A DNA stretch of 64,000 nt, taken from assembly GCF_900114245.1 (NCBI RefSeq), contig NZ_FOSK01000008.1:162994-226993 (forward strand), given 5' to 3'. This DNA is from Pseudovibrio ascidiaceicola (GTDB lineage: Bacteria; Pseudomonadota; Alphaproteobacteria; Rhizobiales; Stappiaceae). The translations under genes and the position numbers were made by a program. The notes beneath the pieces are model-generated. The model had not been told where the DNA came from, did not search any database, and was given only the letters and a program-made list of their open reading frames with translations. Positions 44,279 to 53,078 of the stretch are shown piece by piece; position 1 is the first letter of the stretch; the number at the start of each line of letters is the position of its first letter.

Positions 44279-46009
44279 CTAGCTTTTCTCTGATGCGGAT
44301 TTGGAACTGTTCTGCTGCATGATGTAGGCGAGGACTTTTTTTGCTTCGTCCGGTTGCAGGAGTGGGTCCTGTAAAAACTGGCTTTGCTGCATGTCGTCCA
44401 GACTGCTTCTCTTTTGAGGATCAATCTGCATGGAGTTGTTGACGAAGCGGGCGTACTCAGACTCGTAACTCTCGTTGTAAAAACCGGGCTCTCCAGCCAG
44501 GTCTGGGTCATCTGTTGGCGTGAGGGCTTTTTCCGGGCTGTCTTCCTCGTCAGCTTGCGCGTCTTGGGATTTGGAGTTGCTCAGTTTGCGCACAACATGG
44601 AGTGCGAACGCATAAGGATTGTCGCAATCCGGGGCACCCAGCAGATTGAATTCACCTTCACCACCGCCATATATCATTTGCCCAACCGCATAGCCATCCT
44701 GTTTATCGTCCAGACGGTCGCGGTCCTTTTCGTCTTTGAAGGCGGCGGCGATGGCTTCCGGGCTAGAGTATTCCGGAGTGCCGAAATCCAGTGGGTCTTC
44801 TCCAATGGTGCCTGCAAAACCAAAATCAGCGATCTTGAGGGATTGGCTGTTCTTGTCGAACAGGATGTTGCCCCCTTTAATGTCGTTGTGGCTGATGCCT
44901 GCCGCGTTGACATGCTTCAGACCGTCAATTGCTTCATTCGCCATGAATTGTAAGGCGCCCCAATATTGAGAGTGGCTGAGCTTGTTCTCTTGGAGGAGTT
45001 TTTCTGCTCCTTCGAAAAGGTCACCTGCTTCACAACCTTCCACGTACTCCATGGCAAGGCCAGTTTCTCCGTCGATCTCATGTATTCCGTAGCACTGCAC
45101 AACGTTTTTATGCGGGCCGGCGGCCATTAGTTTCCCGTAGATCTGAGCTTCTTTCTCCAGGGCGTCTTTGCCTTTCTTTGAACGCGCTGTTTTGAATGCA
45201 ATAGACTTTCCGCTCTTCTCGTCCGTGTACAAACTCACTTCCCCGAAAGATCCGGCACCCAGTCTCTTGGCGCGTTTGAGATTGTCGGAGGGGAGAGGCA
45301 TTGTTACAGGTGGCAGTTCTTCCGCACTCTCTTCATCCTCGGAGAGGCTTGGTTCATCGACGTTGCTGACTGTGAACCTGTTGGCGGGTGAAGCTGTGGA
45401 TGTTGGTGGTTGCTCTAACTCATCTTCTGAGGAGCTGTCCTCGTCCACATTGCTGACCTCAAACCGACTGGCGGTGGGCTGAGGCTGTTCCGGCTCAGTG
45501 TCGCTCTCTTCATCCTCGGAGAGGCTTGACTCATCGACGTTGCTGACTGTGAATCTGCTGGTGGGTGAAGCGGTGGGTGTTGGCGGTTGCTCCAACTCAT
45601 CTTCTGAGGGGCTGACCTCCTCCACGTTACTGACTTCGAACCGAGTGACAGTGGGTTGTGGCTGTTCCGGCTCAGTGTTGCTCTCTTCATCCCCGGAGAG
45701 GCTTGGCTCGTCGACGTCGCTGACTGTGAACCTGCTGGTGGGTGAGGCTGTGGATGCTAATGGCTGCTCCAACTCATCATCACTCTCTTCATCTTCTGAG
45801 AGGCTGACTTCTTCGACATCGCTGACGGCAAATCTGCTGCTGGCGGGAATTTGGGGATGGTCGAAGTCGGGCTCTGTCTGTCCGTCTTCTGCCGAACTCT
45901 CGCTCAAGCCCAGCAGGGTGATGACATTGTCGGCCCACGCGCCGATCTGAGCGTCCTGAGTTGGTGGCTCGTTTGGCTGGTTCTGAAGGGGGCGAGGCGA
46001 CTTCGTCAT
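44279..46009 (-). CDS. Serine/threonine kinase with acidic RF-x-V repeats (candidate secreted effector)
   Basis: A 576-residue kinase. Residues 1-240 are disordered and contain six tandem acidic repeats (R59, R93, R123, R152, R182 and R211 begin RF-x-V-S-x-V cores followed by S/D/E runs). The kinase domain (about 246-540) has the G-loop RLGAGSFGEVSLY, lysine K273 (AFKTA), a catalytic HNDIKGGN (H374, D376, K378), and the metal aspartate D395 in DFG. The HND variant occurs in Yersinia YpkA-type kinases. It is the second kinase after a CesT-like chaperone gene and paralogous to the first. An intervening terminator suggests its own promoter. Delivery by type III secretion is inferred, not shown. 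Confidence 0.72.
   Translation of the reverse strand: MTKSPRPLQNQPNEPPTQDAQIGAWADNVITLLGLSESSAEDGQTEPDFDHPQIPASSRFAVSDVEEVSLSEDEESDDELEQPLASTASPTSRFTVSDVDEPSLSGDEESNTEPEQPQPTVTRFEVSNVEEVSPSEDELEQPPTPTASPTSRFTVSNVDESSLSEDEESDTEPEQPQPTASRFEVSNVDEDSSSEDELEQPPTSTASPANRFTVSNVDEPSLSEDEESAEELPPVTMPLPSDNLKRAKRLGAGSFGEVSLYTDEKSGKSIAFKTARSKKGKDALEKEAQIYGKLMAAGPHKNVVQCYGIHEIDGETGLAMEYVEGCEAGDLFEGAEKLLQENKLSHSQYWGALQFMANEAIDGLKHVNAAGISHNDIKGGNILFDKNSQSLKIADFGFAGTIGEDPLDFGTPEYSSPEAIAAAFKDEKDRDRLDDKQDGYAVGQMIYGGGEGEFNLLGAPDCDNPYAFALHVVRKLSNSKSQDAQADEEDSPEKALTPTDDPDLAGEPGFYNESYESEYARFVNNSMQIDPQKRSSLDDMQQSQFLQDPLLQPDEAKKVLAYIMQQNSSKSASEKS
45328..45838 (-). repeat. Six tandem repeats in the kinase N-terminus
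   Basis: Six units of about 29-34 codons begin with R-F-[A/T/E]-V-S-[D/N]-V-[D/E]-E. Units of the E type and of the T type alternate, so a longer two-unit repeat of about 59-64 codons was duplicated. The DNA is similar between copies, which points to recent duplication. Confidence 0.8.
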
Positions 46010-46123
46010 GTTACAGGTCTTGAGCTGTTTGCGATTGCTTGCTCACGCCAGTTTAGACAGAGGGCATGTTGTTAAAGTGTATCGAAATGGAGGGATGTGA
46101 TTAAAATGTCCTTGAAGGTGCGC

Positions 46124-46156
46124 AACAAAAAAGCCGACCTGGAGGCCGGCTTTCTG
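46124..46156 (-). terminator. Terminator after the first kinase gene
   Basis: AAAGCCGACCT and AGGCCGGCTTT (46130-46140 / 46143-46153) pair with one mismatch; TTTTTTG follows on the minus strand. It lies between the two kinase genes. Confidence 0.85.
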
Positions 46157-46180
46157 ATGGTTGGTCTTTCAACGAGCAGA

Positions 46181-47473
46181 TCAGGTTTGCTGCATGAAAG
46201 CGGCTAGTTCTGCCTTGTGGTCTTCTTCCATTTTGGTCATGAGACCTGAAATCACCTGACGGGCTTCATCTGGCTGACACAACGGATCTGAGATGAAGTT
46301 GGTCTTCAGGAGCTCTTCCGCGGTGCCGCGCACATCAATGTCCAACAGAGTGGAGATGTTGACGAACTCAACATAAGCGGTTTCGCCTCCGCCCTTGCCG
46401 AAGTGGCCGGGCGTGCCTGCAACAGCTGGGTCATCTGCCTGATTGATCGCCTGATATTCAATGGTCTCACCACGACGCTCAATGTCTCTGAGCTTGGAGT
46501 GCATGGAATAGCTGAGCGTTGCCGGGTCACCCGTATTTTGCGCGCCGAAGAGATTTTCGGCATGTTCACCTGCACGATAAGTCATCTGACCAACGGCGAA
46601 GGTGTCCTGCTTTTCATTGGCGCGTGGCTTGTCTGCATCTTTCTGTGGAAGAGACAAAAGGGCTTCCGGTGCTGAATGATCTGGAGTACCAACAGCGACA
46701 GGATCAACTCCGATTTTGGCGGCGTTGCCGAGGTCGACGATTTTAATCGCCTGACTTTCCTTGTCATAAAGGAGGTTGCCGCCCTTGATGTCGCTGTGGC
46801 TGATGCCAGCCTGTGCCAGATGCTGCACACCGCTCAGAACATCGCGCATAATGAACTGCACGGTGCCCCAGTACTGGGAGTGGCTGAGCTTGTTGTCGGT
46901 GTAAAGCTTTTCGGCGGTGGTGAAGAGCTTGCCTGCTTCGTGGCCTTCTACGTACTCAAGGGCGAGGCCCTGTACGCCCTGAACTTCCACGATGCCCATG
47001 CTTTTGACCACATTGTCGTGCGGACCAATTTCGGCAAGTTTGCCGTAGACCTGTGCTTCTTGTTGCAGGGCCTGCCAACCTGCTTCGGTACTTGCGACTT
47101 TAAATGCGAAAGACTTGCCATCCTGTTTGACAAGATAGACTTCGCCATAGGCACCAGCACCAAGGCGCTTGGCGTTTTGCTCAAGAGCGGTGCGGTCTGC
47201 TTCAAAAGGGGGTGAGGCCTCCTGCGTTACACTTTCTGAACTGGTTTGGCTCGGTGGCTTTATCCGGTTTGCGAGCGTTTCAGTTGAAGCGGTGTCGAGA
47301 GGCTTCGTATTGCTTGTTGATGGTGGTGTTGAGCCCTTTTGGGTTTCAACGGACACGCCGCGCGCTTCCAACTTCTCTGATTTTTTTGGCGCAGAGTTTT
47401 GTTGTGCACTTACGTCGTTCTGGAGTTGGCTCTGATCAACTGGAGTATGCTTGGGAGAGTTGACGGAATGCAT
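46181..47473 (-). CDS. Serine/threonine kinase with disordered N-terminus (candidate secreted effector)
   Basis: A 430-residue kinase. The first 90 residues are rich in Ser, Thr, Pro and Gln, as in type III effector signals and chaperone-binding regions. The kinase domain follows: G-loop RLGAGAYGEVYLV, lysine K125 (FAFKVA), HSDIKGGN (H226, D228, K230) in place of HRD, and D247-L-G in place of DFG, then APEAL. These residues suggest activity. The C-terminal part shares FxSDPLxQPDEA with the other kinase, so the two are paralogs. The ATG is 13 bp after the chaperone stop, which argues for co-transcription. A non-secreted regulatory kinase remains possible. Confidence 0.72.
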   Translation of the reverse strand: MHSVNSPKHTPVDQSQLQNDVSAQQNSAPKKSEKLEARGVSVETQKGSTPPSTSNTKPLDTASTETLANRIKPPSQTSSESVTQEASPPFEADRTALEQNAKRLGAGAYGEVYLVKQDGKSFAFKVASTEAGWQALQQEAQVYGKLAEIGPHDNVVKSMGIVEVQGVQGLALEYVEGHEAGKLFTTAEKLYTDNKLSHSQYWGTVQFIMRDVLSGVQHLAQAGISHSDIKGGNLLYDKESQAIKIVDLGNAAKIGVDPVAVGTPDHSAPEALLSLPQKDADKPRANEKQDTFAVGQMTYRAGEHAENLFGAQNTGDPATLSYSMHSKLRDIERRGETIEYQAINQADDPAVAGTPGHFGKGGGETAYVEFVNISTLLDIDVRGTAEELLKTNFISDPLCQPDEARQVISGLMTKMEEDHKAELAAFMQQT

Positions 47474-47486
47474 GGGTGAGAGACCT

Positions 47487-47936
47487 TTACAGGCGAATAG
47501 ACGTCGTGCTCCAGTCCGGTTCTACGGCTTTGGAGGTTTGGGTGGATTTCGTTTCAGAAAGCCGTGCGCATACCTGCTCGCGAATTTGCATCAGGTTGAC
47601 CAGTGTATTCTCCAGTGCAAGGTCATCTGTGAACCGGAGTGTGGCCTGAGCATTCAGTTGCAAGTCACCAGATTGAGACAGGCCTAGGAAAGCTCCGCGT
47701 AGGAGATCCACATCCTGATTGAGCTCCAAAGCCGCCTTCAGTGTGTTTTTATCTTCTGCAAGAAGGAGGCTGGTGCTTATGTAAATGAGGTCCGAGCTTT
47801 CATTGAGTTCGACCGACCAACGACTTCCGTTTGCTTCTTCAATAAGAAATAGTCCAGTATCAGGCTGGGTGGTCATACCCAGACGTCGTGCGAAAGCAGT
47901 CATTAGCTGGTCGTAGTGGGCTCGTCTCTCGTGCAT
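47487..47936 (-). CDS. Type III secretion chaperone, CesT-like (class I)
   Basis: A 149-residue small protein with the alternating helix-strand pattern of class I effector chaperones (Tir chaperone/CesT family): an N-terminal amphipathic helix (YDQLMTAFARRLGM), strands TGLFLIEEANGSRWSVEL and DLIYISTSLLL, a leucine-rich helix (TLKAALELNQDVDLLRGA), strand and a final helix (LENTLVNLMQIREQV). Such dimers hold the disordered N-terminus of an effector and bring it to the secretion ATPase. It is the first gene of the kinase cassette. Fold-level recognition is by pattern only; HHpred-type evidence is lacking. Confidence 0.6.
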   Translation of the reverse strand: MHERRAHYDQLMTAFARRLGMTTQPDTGLFLIEEANGSRWSVELNESSDLIYISTSLLLAEDKNTLKAALELNQDVDLLRGAFLGLSQSGDLQLNAQATLRFTDDLALENTLVNLMQIREQVCARLSETKSTQTSKAVEPDWSTTSIRL

Positions 47937-48134
47937 GTTTTCGTAGTTTTCCCAAAGTGGTGCGCTGGTATCAACATTTACTCAGGAAGTGCCTCTTAAA
48001 TCTGTGCCTTTTAGCACTAGCTTATGTTTTGTGATTTTTCGTGATCGAAAAAACGCGGCGGCAGTTGGGTAACGATGAACCAATTTCTTAGGGATAATGG
48101 GTAATAAATTTCTCAGAGCCTGACGAATAGGGAA

Positions 48135-49667
48135 ATGGAGAGCTTTATGCATGAGTTGTTGACACCATTGCAGATGAAGAAGGCAGATCGCCTGACCATT
48201 GAGGGTGGCTTTCCCGGTATTGAATTGATGCATAATGCGGGCAAGGCTGTGTTTGAGGTGATGCGCCAGATTCTGCATCCTTATTCGCGGGTCCTTGTGT
48301 TTTGTGGACCCGGAAACAACGGTGGAGACGGCTTTGTTGTTGCGCAACTTGCTGACAATGAAGGCTTTAATGTCTCTGTCGGGCTGGTGTGTGATCCGGA
48401 AACTCTCGAGGGTGATGCAGAGCTTGCCTATGACGAGATGGATCTTGACTTAACCTCAATGGATAACATGCGGGCTGCGCTGGAAGAGCTGGGCGAAGAT
48501 GACCTTATTGTTGATGCCTTGTTTGGCGCAGGCCTCTCTCGTCCTCTTGACGATGAAGTTCTGGCGCTTGTGCAGTTGATAAATGACAGTCCGGCGCAAT
48601 GTGTCGCAGTTGATCTGCCGTCTGGCGTGAGTGGCCGCAGTGGAGCTGTGCTGGGTGAGGCTGTGCATGCGGATATGACTGTGACGTTCTTTCGCGCCAA
48701 ACCGGGGCATTACCTTTATCCGGGCCGGGGGCATTGCGGAGAGATTGTTATTGAGCAGATTGGTCTGGAGGACGCTGTTCTTGAGAAGGTTGGTCCAACC
48801 GCGTTTTACAACTGCGATAAGATCTGGGGAGATCTGCCCGATCAACCGGCTGTGGCTGGGCACAAATATAACAGGGGACACACTGTTGTTGTGAGTGGTC
48901 CCAAGTTTGCCACCGGTGCGAGCCGTCTTGCGGCGTTGGCTGCACAGCGGGCGGGGAGCGGGCTTGTGACTGTGGTGGCGCGGGAGCAGGCGGCTCTGGT
49001 CCATGCAGCACATCTGACGAGTATCATGATCCGCCCGGCTGAGCGTATTGCTGATTTTGAGCGGATTTTGGAAGACGAGCGGCTCAACTCCGTGGTGATC
49101 GGACCGGCGGCAGGTGTTGGCCGTGAGACGCAGGAGCGGGTGGCTGAATGCCTTTCCGGGGATCGTGGTGTGGTTCTGGATGCGGACGCGCTCATGTCCT
49201 TTGAGGAAAAGCCAGAGCATTTGTTTGCGTATATTGCGGATTCTGACTGCGCTGGGCGTGTTGTGCTGACACCTCATGAGGGTGAGTTTCGTCGTTTGTT
49301 TCCTGAACTGCATGATCCCACCTCTACTGATTGCAAAGTTGAGCGCACCAAGAAGGCTGCGAAGCGCGCGGGGGCTGTGGTCGTGTTGAAGGGTGCAGAT
49401 ACAGTTATTGCAGACCCTAGTGGTCATGTGTCCATCAACGCCAGCGGTACGCCGTGGCTTGCGACAGCTGGATCTGGTGATGTTCTGGCGGGCGTGATTG
49501 CCGGATACCTGGCGCAAGGCCTTGGCGGTTATGAGGCTGCTGCAAAAGGCGTTTGGGTGCATGGCCGGGCTGCTGAGATCGCTGGGGAAGGGCTCATTGC
49601 CGAAGATCTGGTTGCGCATATTCCGGATGTGATCACCGAGCTTGTGCAGTTCCTGGGTGATTTTTAG
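48135..49667 (+). CDS. nnr: Bifunctional NAD(P)H-hydrate epimerase / ADP-dependent dehydratase
   Basis: A 510-residue repair enzyme that restores NAD(P)H damaged by hydration. The N-terminal YjeF/epimerase domain (about 1-215) has VFCGPGNNGGDGFV and VDLPSGVSG. The C-terminal dehydratase domain (about 235-505) is of ribokinase-like fold with VVVSGPKFATGASRLAA, TPHEGEFRRLF, and the catalytic ATAGSGDVLAGVIAGYLAQG. The tandem fusion is normal in bacteria. In many rhizobial genomes it is adjacent to glnB; here the two are separated by about 4.7 kb holding the kinase cassette. Confidence 0.94.
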   Translation: MESFMHELLTPLQMKKADRLTIEGGFPGIELMHNAGKAVFEVMRQILHPYSRVLVFCGPGNNGGDGFVVAQLADNEGFNVSVGLVCDPETLEGDAELAYDEMDLDLTSMDNMRAALEELGEDDLIVDALFGAGLSRPLDDEVLALVQLINDSPAQCVAVDLPSGVSGRSGAVLGEAVHADMTVTFFRAKPGHYLYPGRGHCGEIVIEQIGLEDAVLEKVGPTAFYNCDKIWGDLPDQPAVAGHKYNRGHTVVVSGPKFATGASRLAALAAQRAGSGLVTVVAREQAALVHAAHLTSIMIRPAERIADFERILEDERLNSVVIGPAAGVGRETQERVAECLSGDRGVVLDADALMSFEEKPEHLFAYIADSDCAGRVVLTPHEGEFRRLFPELHDPTSTDCKVERTKKAAKRAGAVVVLKGADTVIADPSGHVSINASGTPWLATAGSGDVLAGVIAGYLAQGLGGYEAAAKGVWVHGRAAEIAGEGLIAEDLVAHIPDVITELVQFLGDF

Positions 49668-49867
49668 AGGTTTTTGACCCAAAGAGTGGGGTTCTCCTCT
49701 GAGATATCTGGTGGGAATCATCAATATTTGTGATAATTAATCTGCCAAACGTGATGCGTATCCTTTAGTGAGACAGGCAATGCGATAGGCATGCGAGAGA
49801 GAGGTGAGGGTTGCGCGTAAAACGTGTGGTCGTACTCGCCCTCTGGACGATTAATACGGATATTCTT

Positions 49868-50227
49868 ATGAGCAAGACGACACAGCACTCTGCAGCACTC
49901 CGCCAGATCATCGAGGCGCTGGCACCGTTCAAAGACCATGATGCTAAGATGCAGGTCTCGACGGTTTTGACATTGCTTGAAATTGCCGTCCATCAGGAGG
50001 AGCAGGTGACGATCCATCCTCATAGCCTTCAAAAGAAGATTGGGTATCAGTCAGGAACCGCGACCCGCAATATCTATTACTGGTGCGAAGGGCACAAGGA
50101 TGTGCGCGGCGGACATAACTATGCCCGTGTTGAGGCGGATAAAACGGATGGCCGCCGCCGGGAGCTGTATCTGACGGAAAAAGGCGCGGCTTTTATACAG
50201 CGGGTTTTAACGCCACTTTGTGAGTGA
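49868..50227 (+). CDS. MarR-like winged-helix transcriptional regulator
   Basis: About 119 residues from ATG 49868 (MSKTTQHSAALRQI). The body fits a MarR-type winged helix: STVLTLLEIAVHQEE, a helix-turn-helix region LQKKIGYQSGTATRNIYYW and a wing/helix DKTDGRRRELYLTEKGAAFI, which is the typical MarR wing signature. A longer frame from TTG 49811 lacks a clear start. It lies after nnr on the same strand. Target genes and ligand are unknown. Length fits a small MarR protein, though the N-terminal dimer helices are short. Confidence 0.65.
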   Translation: MSKTTQHSAALRQIIEALAPFKDHDAKMQVSTVLTLLEIAVHQEEQVTIHPHSLQKKIGYQSGTATRNIYYWCEGHKDVRGGHNYARVEADKTDGRRRELYLTEKGAAFIQRVLTPLCE

Positions 50228-50392
50228 TCACAGAGGCCCGCTTGCTGGCTATGTGAAAAAGCCAGATTAAGAAAAAGGATGTGATGCGATCTCCTGCTTG
50301 AGAAATAAGCCCCGGATTGTCGTAATGCACAGTTTCATAGGTAGAAATGGCGTGGAAAACCGAGAACTGGGCATAAACAGCGTATTAGGTGG

Positions 50393-50421
50393 TTGACTTC
50401 TCTTGGGTTCCCATTTAGCTA
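50393..50421 (+). promoter_or_regulatory. Sigma-70 promoter of tRNA-Leu
   Basis: TTGACT (50393-50398), 17-base spacer, TAGCTA (50416-50421), ten bases before the tRNA. Confidence 0.75.
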
Positions 50422-50431
50422 CCCCTCCAAC

Positions 50432-50514
50432 GCGGCTGTGGCGAAATTGGTAGACGCACTAGATTTAGGTTCTAGCGGGAGACCGTGGGGGTTCGAGTCC
50501 CTCCAGCCGCACCA
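50432..50514 (+). tRNA. tRNA-Leu (TAG)
   Basis: 83 nt with the long variable arm typical of tRNA-Leu. The acceptor is GCGGCTG/CAGCCGC with an encoded CCA. The anticodon stem CTAGA/TCTAG encloses TTTAGGT, giving anticodon UAG. Confidence 0.97.
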
Positions 50515-50747
50515 TATCCCCGGTGATACGGTGCATAAATAAACGACCGTAGCTTATCGGAAACGGAAAAGTTGAGGGCGTTGTCGAGGTTCGGTTTATG
50601 CTCACCTTTTCGTCAGGCGGATAAGAGCTGAGGGATTTTCTCCCGAAGCGTTTTCCCCCCTTCGAAATTGGTGTTATGTTTACCGTGCTGGGACAAACCA
50701 TATTGGTTTGTCGGTACGCGTCCTAAATCAAGGACGAAGCAAAGACC

Positions 50748-52094
50748 ATGCAGGTATCAGAAACCCTGGCCGAGGGCCTAAAGCGCGAACTCAAAGTCGT
50801 TATCCCGGCGACGGATCTGGCGACCCGCCTCGATGAATACCTTAATGACATGAAGTCAAAGGTAAACATTAACGGCTTCCGTCCGGGTAAAGTTCCAGTT
50901 TCTCATCTCAAGAAAGTTCATGGCCGTCAGGCAATGGGTGAGCTGATCGGTAACCTGATCAACGAAACCACTGCTAAGACCATTGAAGAGCGCAAAGAAA
51001 AGCCTGCTCTTCAGCCAGAAATCGATCTTTCTGATGATGATGCTGAGAAAGTTTTGGCTGGTGAAGCAGATCTCGCTTACACCATCTCCTATGAAGTTCT
51101 GCCACAGTTCGACATCGTAGATTTCTCTGCGATTGAGCTTGAGCGCCCAATCGTTGAAATTTCTGAAGACGAAGTTGACGAGCAGGTCAAGCAGATCGCA
51201 GAAAGCAACCGTCCATTTGAAGCGCGCGAAGAAGGTGCTGCTGCTGAAGACGGTGACCGCGTTACCATGCATTACCTCGGCAAGCTTGACGGCGAGCCAT
51301 TTGAAGGTGGTGAAGATGAGAACGGTCAGCTGGTTCTGGGTTCTGGTCAGTTCATTCCTGGCTTTGAAGAGCAGATCGTTGGCATGAAAATCGGTGACAA
51401 AAAAGTCATCGACGTGACCTTCCCTGAAGAATACGGCGCAGCAAACCTTGCTGGTCGCGCAGTTACCTTCGACATCGACGTTAAAGGCATTGAAGCTGCT
51501 GGCGAAGTTTCCATTGACGATGAAATGGCAACCAAGCTGGGTCTTGAATCCCTTGAGAAGCTGAAAGAAATCGTTCGTGGCCAGATTGAAAGCCAGTTCG
51601 GTGCAGCTACCCGTCAGAAAGTAAAGCGCGCTCTGCTGGACAAGCTGGACGAAGAGTACTCCTTCGAGCTGCCTGAGAAACTTCTGGAAACAGAATTCGA
51701 CGGTGTTTGGAAGCAGGTTGAAGCTGATATGCAGCAGTCCGGTAAGACCTTCGAAGACGAAGAAACAACCGAAGACGAAGCTAAAGCTGAATACCGTAAG
51801 ATCTCTGAGCGTCGTGTACGCCTCGGTCTGGTTCTTTCTGAAGTTGGTGAGCAGAACAAAGTTCAGGTTACCGACGAAGAAGTTCAGAAGGCTCTGTTCG
51901 ACCGCGTTCGTCAGTTCCCAGGTCAGGAACAGCAGGTGTTCGAATTCTACAAGAACAACGAACAGGCTCTCGCGTCCCTGCGTGCCCCAATCTACGAAGA
52001 GAAGGTTGTGGACTACATTCTGGAGCTCGCGAAAGTTTCTGACAAAGTCGTGTCCAAAGAAGAGCTGATGGCTCAGGACGAAGACGAAGCATAA
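50748..52094 (+). CDS. tig: Trigger factor (ribosome-associated chaperone)
   Basis: A 448-residue chaperone that binds nascent chains at the ribosome exit. The N-terminal ribosome-binding domain has NGFRPGKVPVSHLKK; the middle FKBP-type prolyl isomerase domain (about 160-245) reads GDRVTMHYLGKLDGEPFEGG, then VLGSGQFIPGFEEQIVGM; the C-terminal helical domain (about 250-430) is acidic. The length is as expected. The gene starts the tig-clpP-clpX-lon block found in many bacteria. A strong terminator follows, so clpP has its own promoter. Confidence 0.96.
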   Translation: MQVSETLAEGLKRELKVVIPATDLATRLDEYLNDMKSKVNINGFRPGKVPVSHLKKVHGRQAMGELIGNLINETTAKTIEERKEKPALQPEIDLSDDDAEKVLAGEADLAYTISYEVLPQFDIVDFSAIELERPIVEISEDEVDEQVKQIAESNRPFEAREEGAAAEDGDRVTMHYLGKLDGEPFEGGEDENGQLVLGSGQFIPGFEEQIVGMKIGDKKVIDVTFPEEYGAANLAGRAVTFDIDVKGIEAAGEVSIDDEMATKLGLESLEKLKEIVRGQIESQFGAATRQKVKRALLDKLDEEYSFELPEKLLETEFDGVWKQVEADMQQSGKTFEDEETTEDEAKAEYRKISERRVRLGLVLSEVGEQNKVQVTDEEVQKALFDRVRQFPGQEQQVFEFYKNNEQALASLRAPIYEEKVVDYILELAKVSDKVVSKEELMAQDEDEA

Positions 52095-52120
52095 TTTTTG
52101 GGATTACCCGAGAATTTCGG

Positions 52121-52150
52121 AAAGGGGGCCTTGTGCCCCCTTTTTCTTTT
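52121..52150 (+). terminator. Rho-independent terminator after tig
   Basis: AAAGGGGGC (52121-52129) and GCCCCCTTT (52135-52143), loop CTTGT, followed by TTTTTC and a second T-run. Confidence 0.92.
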
Positions 52151-52442
52151 TTCACATCTTGAATTTTGAGGTGGAAAGCCGAAATATCTGAAGCCGTCTT
52201 AAGTGCATAGGGCCAATGTGGTCTTTAAGCTCCCTTATAATTGGGATAAGACTAGGGGGTCTTATGGAAACACTCCATAAACCTTGTGGCTTTACCTTTT
52301 GGCAAGTGCCTTTAAGACAAGGGCGACATCCCGTGGGTGGGCATGGCGCTTTTTTCGACATAAGTTTCTTGCAGGCTTACCGGAATGCCGGATAAGTTAC
52401 CGAGCTTCACGAAGCTTTCTGCATATTTAAAATGGATGACGC
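52151..52442 (+). promoter_or_regulatory. clpP upstream region
   Basis: CTTGAA at 52158-52163 and CCGAAATAT at 52179-52187 resemble an alphaproteobacterial heat-shock (sigma-32) promoter, and TATAAT at 52236-52241 is a -10-like box without a good -35. A hairpin TTATGGA/TCCATAA (52262-52280) lies in the leader. The clpP start ATG overlaps the stop of a tiny four-codon frame (ATGA). Confidence 0.4.
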
Positions 52443-53078
52443 ATGACCGATCCTGTTGAGTATTTCACGAACAGCCTGGTGCCGATGGTTGTAGAGCAAA
52501 CCAACCGGGGTGAGCGGGCCTATGACATCTTCTCAAGGCTGTTGAAGGAACGCATTATCTTCCTGACCGGTCCTGTGGAAGATACTATGGCTACACTGGT
52601 GTGTTCCCAGTTGCTTTATCTGGAAGCGGAAAACCCGAACAAAGAAATTGCGCTTTATATCAATTCTCCGGGTGGCGTTGTGACCAGTGGTCTTGCTATT
52701 TATGACACTATGCAGTTTATCCGTCCGAAGATTTCAACTCTTTGTATCGGCCAGGCTGCAAGCATGGGTTCCTTGCTTTTGGCTGCTGGTGAAAAGGGTA
52801 TGCGCTTTTCTTTGCCTAACAGCCGCGTCATGGTTCACCAGCCTTCCGGTGGTTTCCGCGGGCAGGCGGCAGACATTATGCTGCATGCACAGGAAATTCT
52901 GAAGCTGAAGCGTCGCCTCAATGAGATCTATGTTGATCATACGGGTCAGACTCTTGATGCTGTTGAAGAAGCGCTTGAACGTGATAACTTTATGAGTGCA
53001 GATGCGGCGAAAGAGTTCGGTCTGATTGATAACGTTATTGAAAATCGTGAGAGCTTAAACGTTATTGAACCAGCTTAA
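52443..53078 (+). CDS. clpP: ATP-dependent Clp protease proteolytic subunit
   Basis: A 211-residue serine protease that forms a double heptamer and degrades proteins fed by ClpX or ClpA. The catalytic serine is S107 in [11 protein letters not shown], the histidine H132 in VMVHQPSGG, and the Asp lies in the C-terminal third (DNVIEN region conserved around it: [11 protein letters not shown]). The N-terminal [22 protein letters not shown] is a normal start, with no long leader. It precedes clpX by 257 bp. Confidence 0.96.
   Translation: MTDPVEYFTNSLVPMVVEQTNRGERAYDIFSRLLKERIIFLTGPVEDTMATLVCSQLLYLEAENPNKEIALYINSPGGVVTSGLAIYDTMQFIRPKISTLCIGQAASMGSLLLAAGEKGMRFSLPNSRVMVHQPSGGFRGQAADIMLHAQEILKLKRRLNEIYVDHTGQTLDAVEEALERDNFMSADAAKEFGLIDNVIENRESLNVIEPA

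Noticed and set aside
48456..49724. A 422-residue frame on the minus strand
   Set aside because: It is antisense to nnr, without a start site or domain.
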